Assembly: GCF_000203935.1 (NCBI RefSeq) | Contig: NC_008577.1 | Span: 3,782,001-3,846,000, forward strand | Reading direction: 5' to 3' | DNA from: Shewanella sp. ANA-3 | Lineage (GTDB): Bacteria > Pseudomonadota > Gammaproteobacteria > Enterobacterales > Shewanellaceae | Length of the DNA: 64,000 nucleotides | Shown here: piece after piece, positions 63,358-64,000 of the stretch | Layout: each line of letters starts with the position of its first letter | Numbering within the stretch: position 1 is the first letter of the stretch | Made by a program: the position numbers and the translations under genes | Notes under the pieces: model-generated | Databases searched by the model: none | Told to the model about the DNA's origin: nothing | Seen by the model: the letters and a program-made list of their open reading frames with translations, nothing else

Positions 63358-64000
63358 TTAAAAACTGAGTTTGACCCCAAGATTGGCTTGCACTTGCCAC
63401 ATTACATCCGATGTGACATGCCATAAGCATTGGTCTTCATTACAAAAAAGTGAGGTGTCACTGTCAATAAAGGTCGCGTAGCCACGCAGATCCGCAAACA
63501 ACGCAAAGTTTTGCATCATACGATATTCGACGCCACCACCAATGCCCATGGAGAAACGGGTTTCAGTTGACCAATCATCGGGCATCATCCGAGTCACCCC
63601 GGCACTGGCGGTAATGTAGGGCTGAAAATCGCCACTTGGGAAGAATAAAGTGCCGCCAAGGTGGATATAGTCCACATCTAAGGAGGCGACTAAGTCTGGG
63701 GTAAACAGGCCACCGCTTTTCAGCTCGGAGGATTGGCGACTGTAAAGCAGGTAAATATTGCCGGGATCGTTAGTGCCAATCCCTAACATGAGGCCGTAAT
63801 GGCTCGCCTCTTCGATACCCACACTCTGCTTATTATTGGTTTCAGCGTTGTTAGCATCGAGTTCATTGATATCGAACGAGCTGCCGCCAAAGCTGTAACC
63901 ACCGTAGGGGGCGACAAACAGCTCGGGTTCGGCATAGGTTGGTAATGCGAGGGTTAGAGGTAATAAACCTGCAATCACACTTAATCGGTTAACGTATTTC
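63358..64000 (-). CDS. Outer-membrane beta-barrel protein, 5' end cut by the window edge
   Basis: The frame ends at 63358 and continues in phase to the right edge. Reading upstream of the internal GTG at 63978 gives KYVNRLSVIAGLLPLTLALPTYA, a signal peptide that would start with an ATG two bases beyond 64000. The mature part has alternating barrel-like strands and ends NLGVKLSF, with a terminal Phe as BAM substrates have. It resembles small OmpA/OprF-type or porin-like barrels without a peptidoglycan domain. Function unknown. Confidence 0.82.
   Translation of the reverse strand, partial: KYVNRLSVIAGLLPLTLALPTYAEPELFVAPYGGYSFGGSSFDINELDANNAETNNKQSVGIEEASHYGLMLGIGTNDPGNIYLLYSRQSSELKSGGLFTPDLVASLDVDYIHLGGTLFFPSGDFQPYITASAGVTRMMPDDWSTETRFSMGIGGGVEYRMMQNFALFADLRGYATFIDSDTSLFCNEDQCLWHVTSDVMWQVQANLGVKLSF

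Overview
The window looks like a chromosomal segment of a Shewanella-type gammaproteobacterium. This is inferred from protein similarity recalled from memory (DauA, PurEK, GshA, OadGAB, ClpB, RluD, BamD, CysPTWA, a MipA/DUF3019/two-component cluster) and from the gene order. No database search was run. Most of it is ordinary core genome; the accessory part lies between about 58.9 and 62.2 kb.

Layout. 0-8.6 kb: the end of a lipoprotein gene, a SulP/DauA transporter, purEK, a GAF-GGDEF protein, two small lipoproteins and gshA. 8.7-17.3 kb: an M16 peptidase, yqaA, a glutamate/dicarboxylate symporter, a small membrane ORF and the sodium-pumping decarboxylase operon oadGAB. 17.9-23.4 kb: a complete rRNA operon on the minus strand (16S-23S-5S, no spacer tRNA) with two recognisable promoters. 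23.6-31.1 kb: pssA, a DUF4124 protein, clpB behind a heat-shock promoter, pgeF-rluD, bamD behind a sigma-E-like promoter, and tRNA-Phe and two tRNA-Leu genes. 31.2-38.2 kb: a chemoreceptor, hmp with an FNR-type box, an RsuA-family synthase, a cysteine-rich regulator divergent from a flavin reductase, a VOC protein, a YcxB-like protein and satP. 38.9-43.8 kb: a small exported protein, a four-gene MipA/DUF3019/RstAB-like module, a DUF1289 protein and a DUF4136 lipoprotein. 44-49.1 kb: cysM opposite cysPTWA. 49.2-58.9 kb: a YiaV/YiaW pair, an unknown protein, a Ycf46-like AAA ATPase, purT and a DUF3142/TPR lipoprotein pair.

The 58.9-62.2 kb stretch is the least ordinary. It holds a palindromic REP-like element, then two units delimited by integron attC-like sites. 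In each unit the first seven bases (core GTTAGCC or GTTATGC) are exactly complementary to the first seven bases of its own 3' attC-like site (GGCTAAC or GCATAAC). No integrase gene is visible, so this resembles a CALIN (cluster of attC sites lacking an integrase). It is followed by a perfect 201-bp tandem duplication covering the promoter and 5' end of a REP-associated tyrosine transposase (RAYT) gene, the intact RAYT gene, and a 113-bp palindromic element with 15-bp perfect terminal inverted repeats.

The last genes are a D-2-hydroxyacid dehydrogenase and an outer-membrane-type protein whose start codon lies just beyond the right edge.

Functionally, sulfur assimilation (cysPTWA, cysM, gshA), purine synthesis (purEK, purT), envelope biogenesis (bamD, pssA, pgeF) and stress functions (clpB, hmp, M16 peptidase) dominate.
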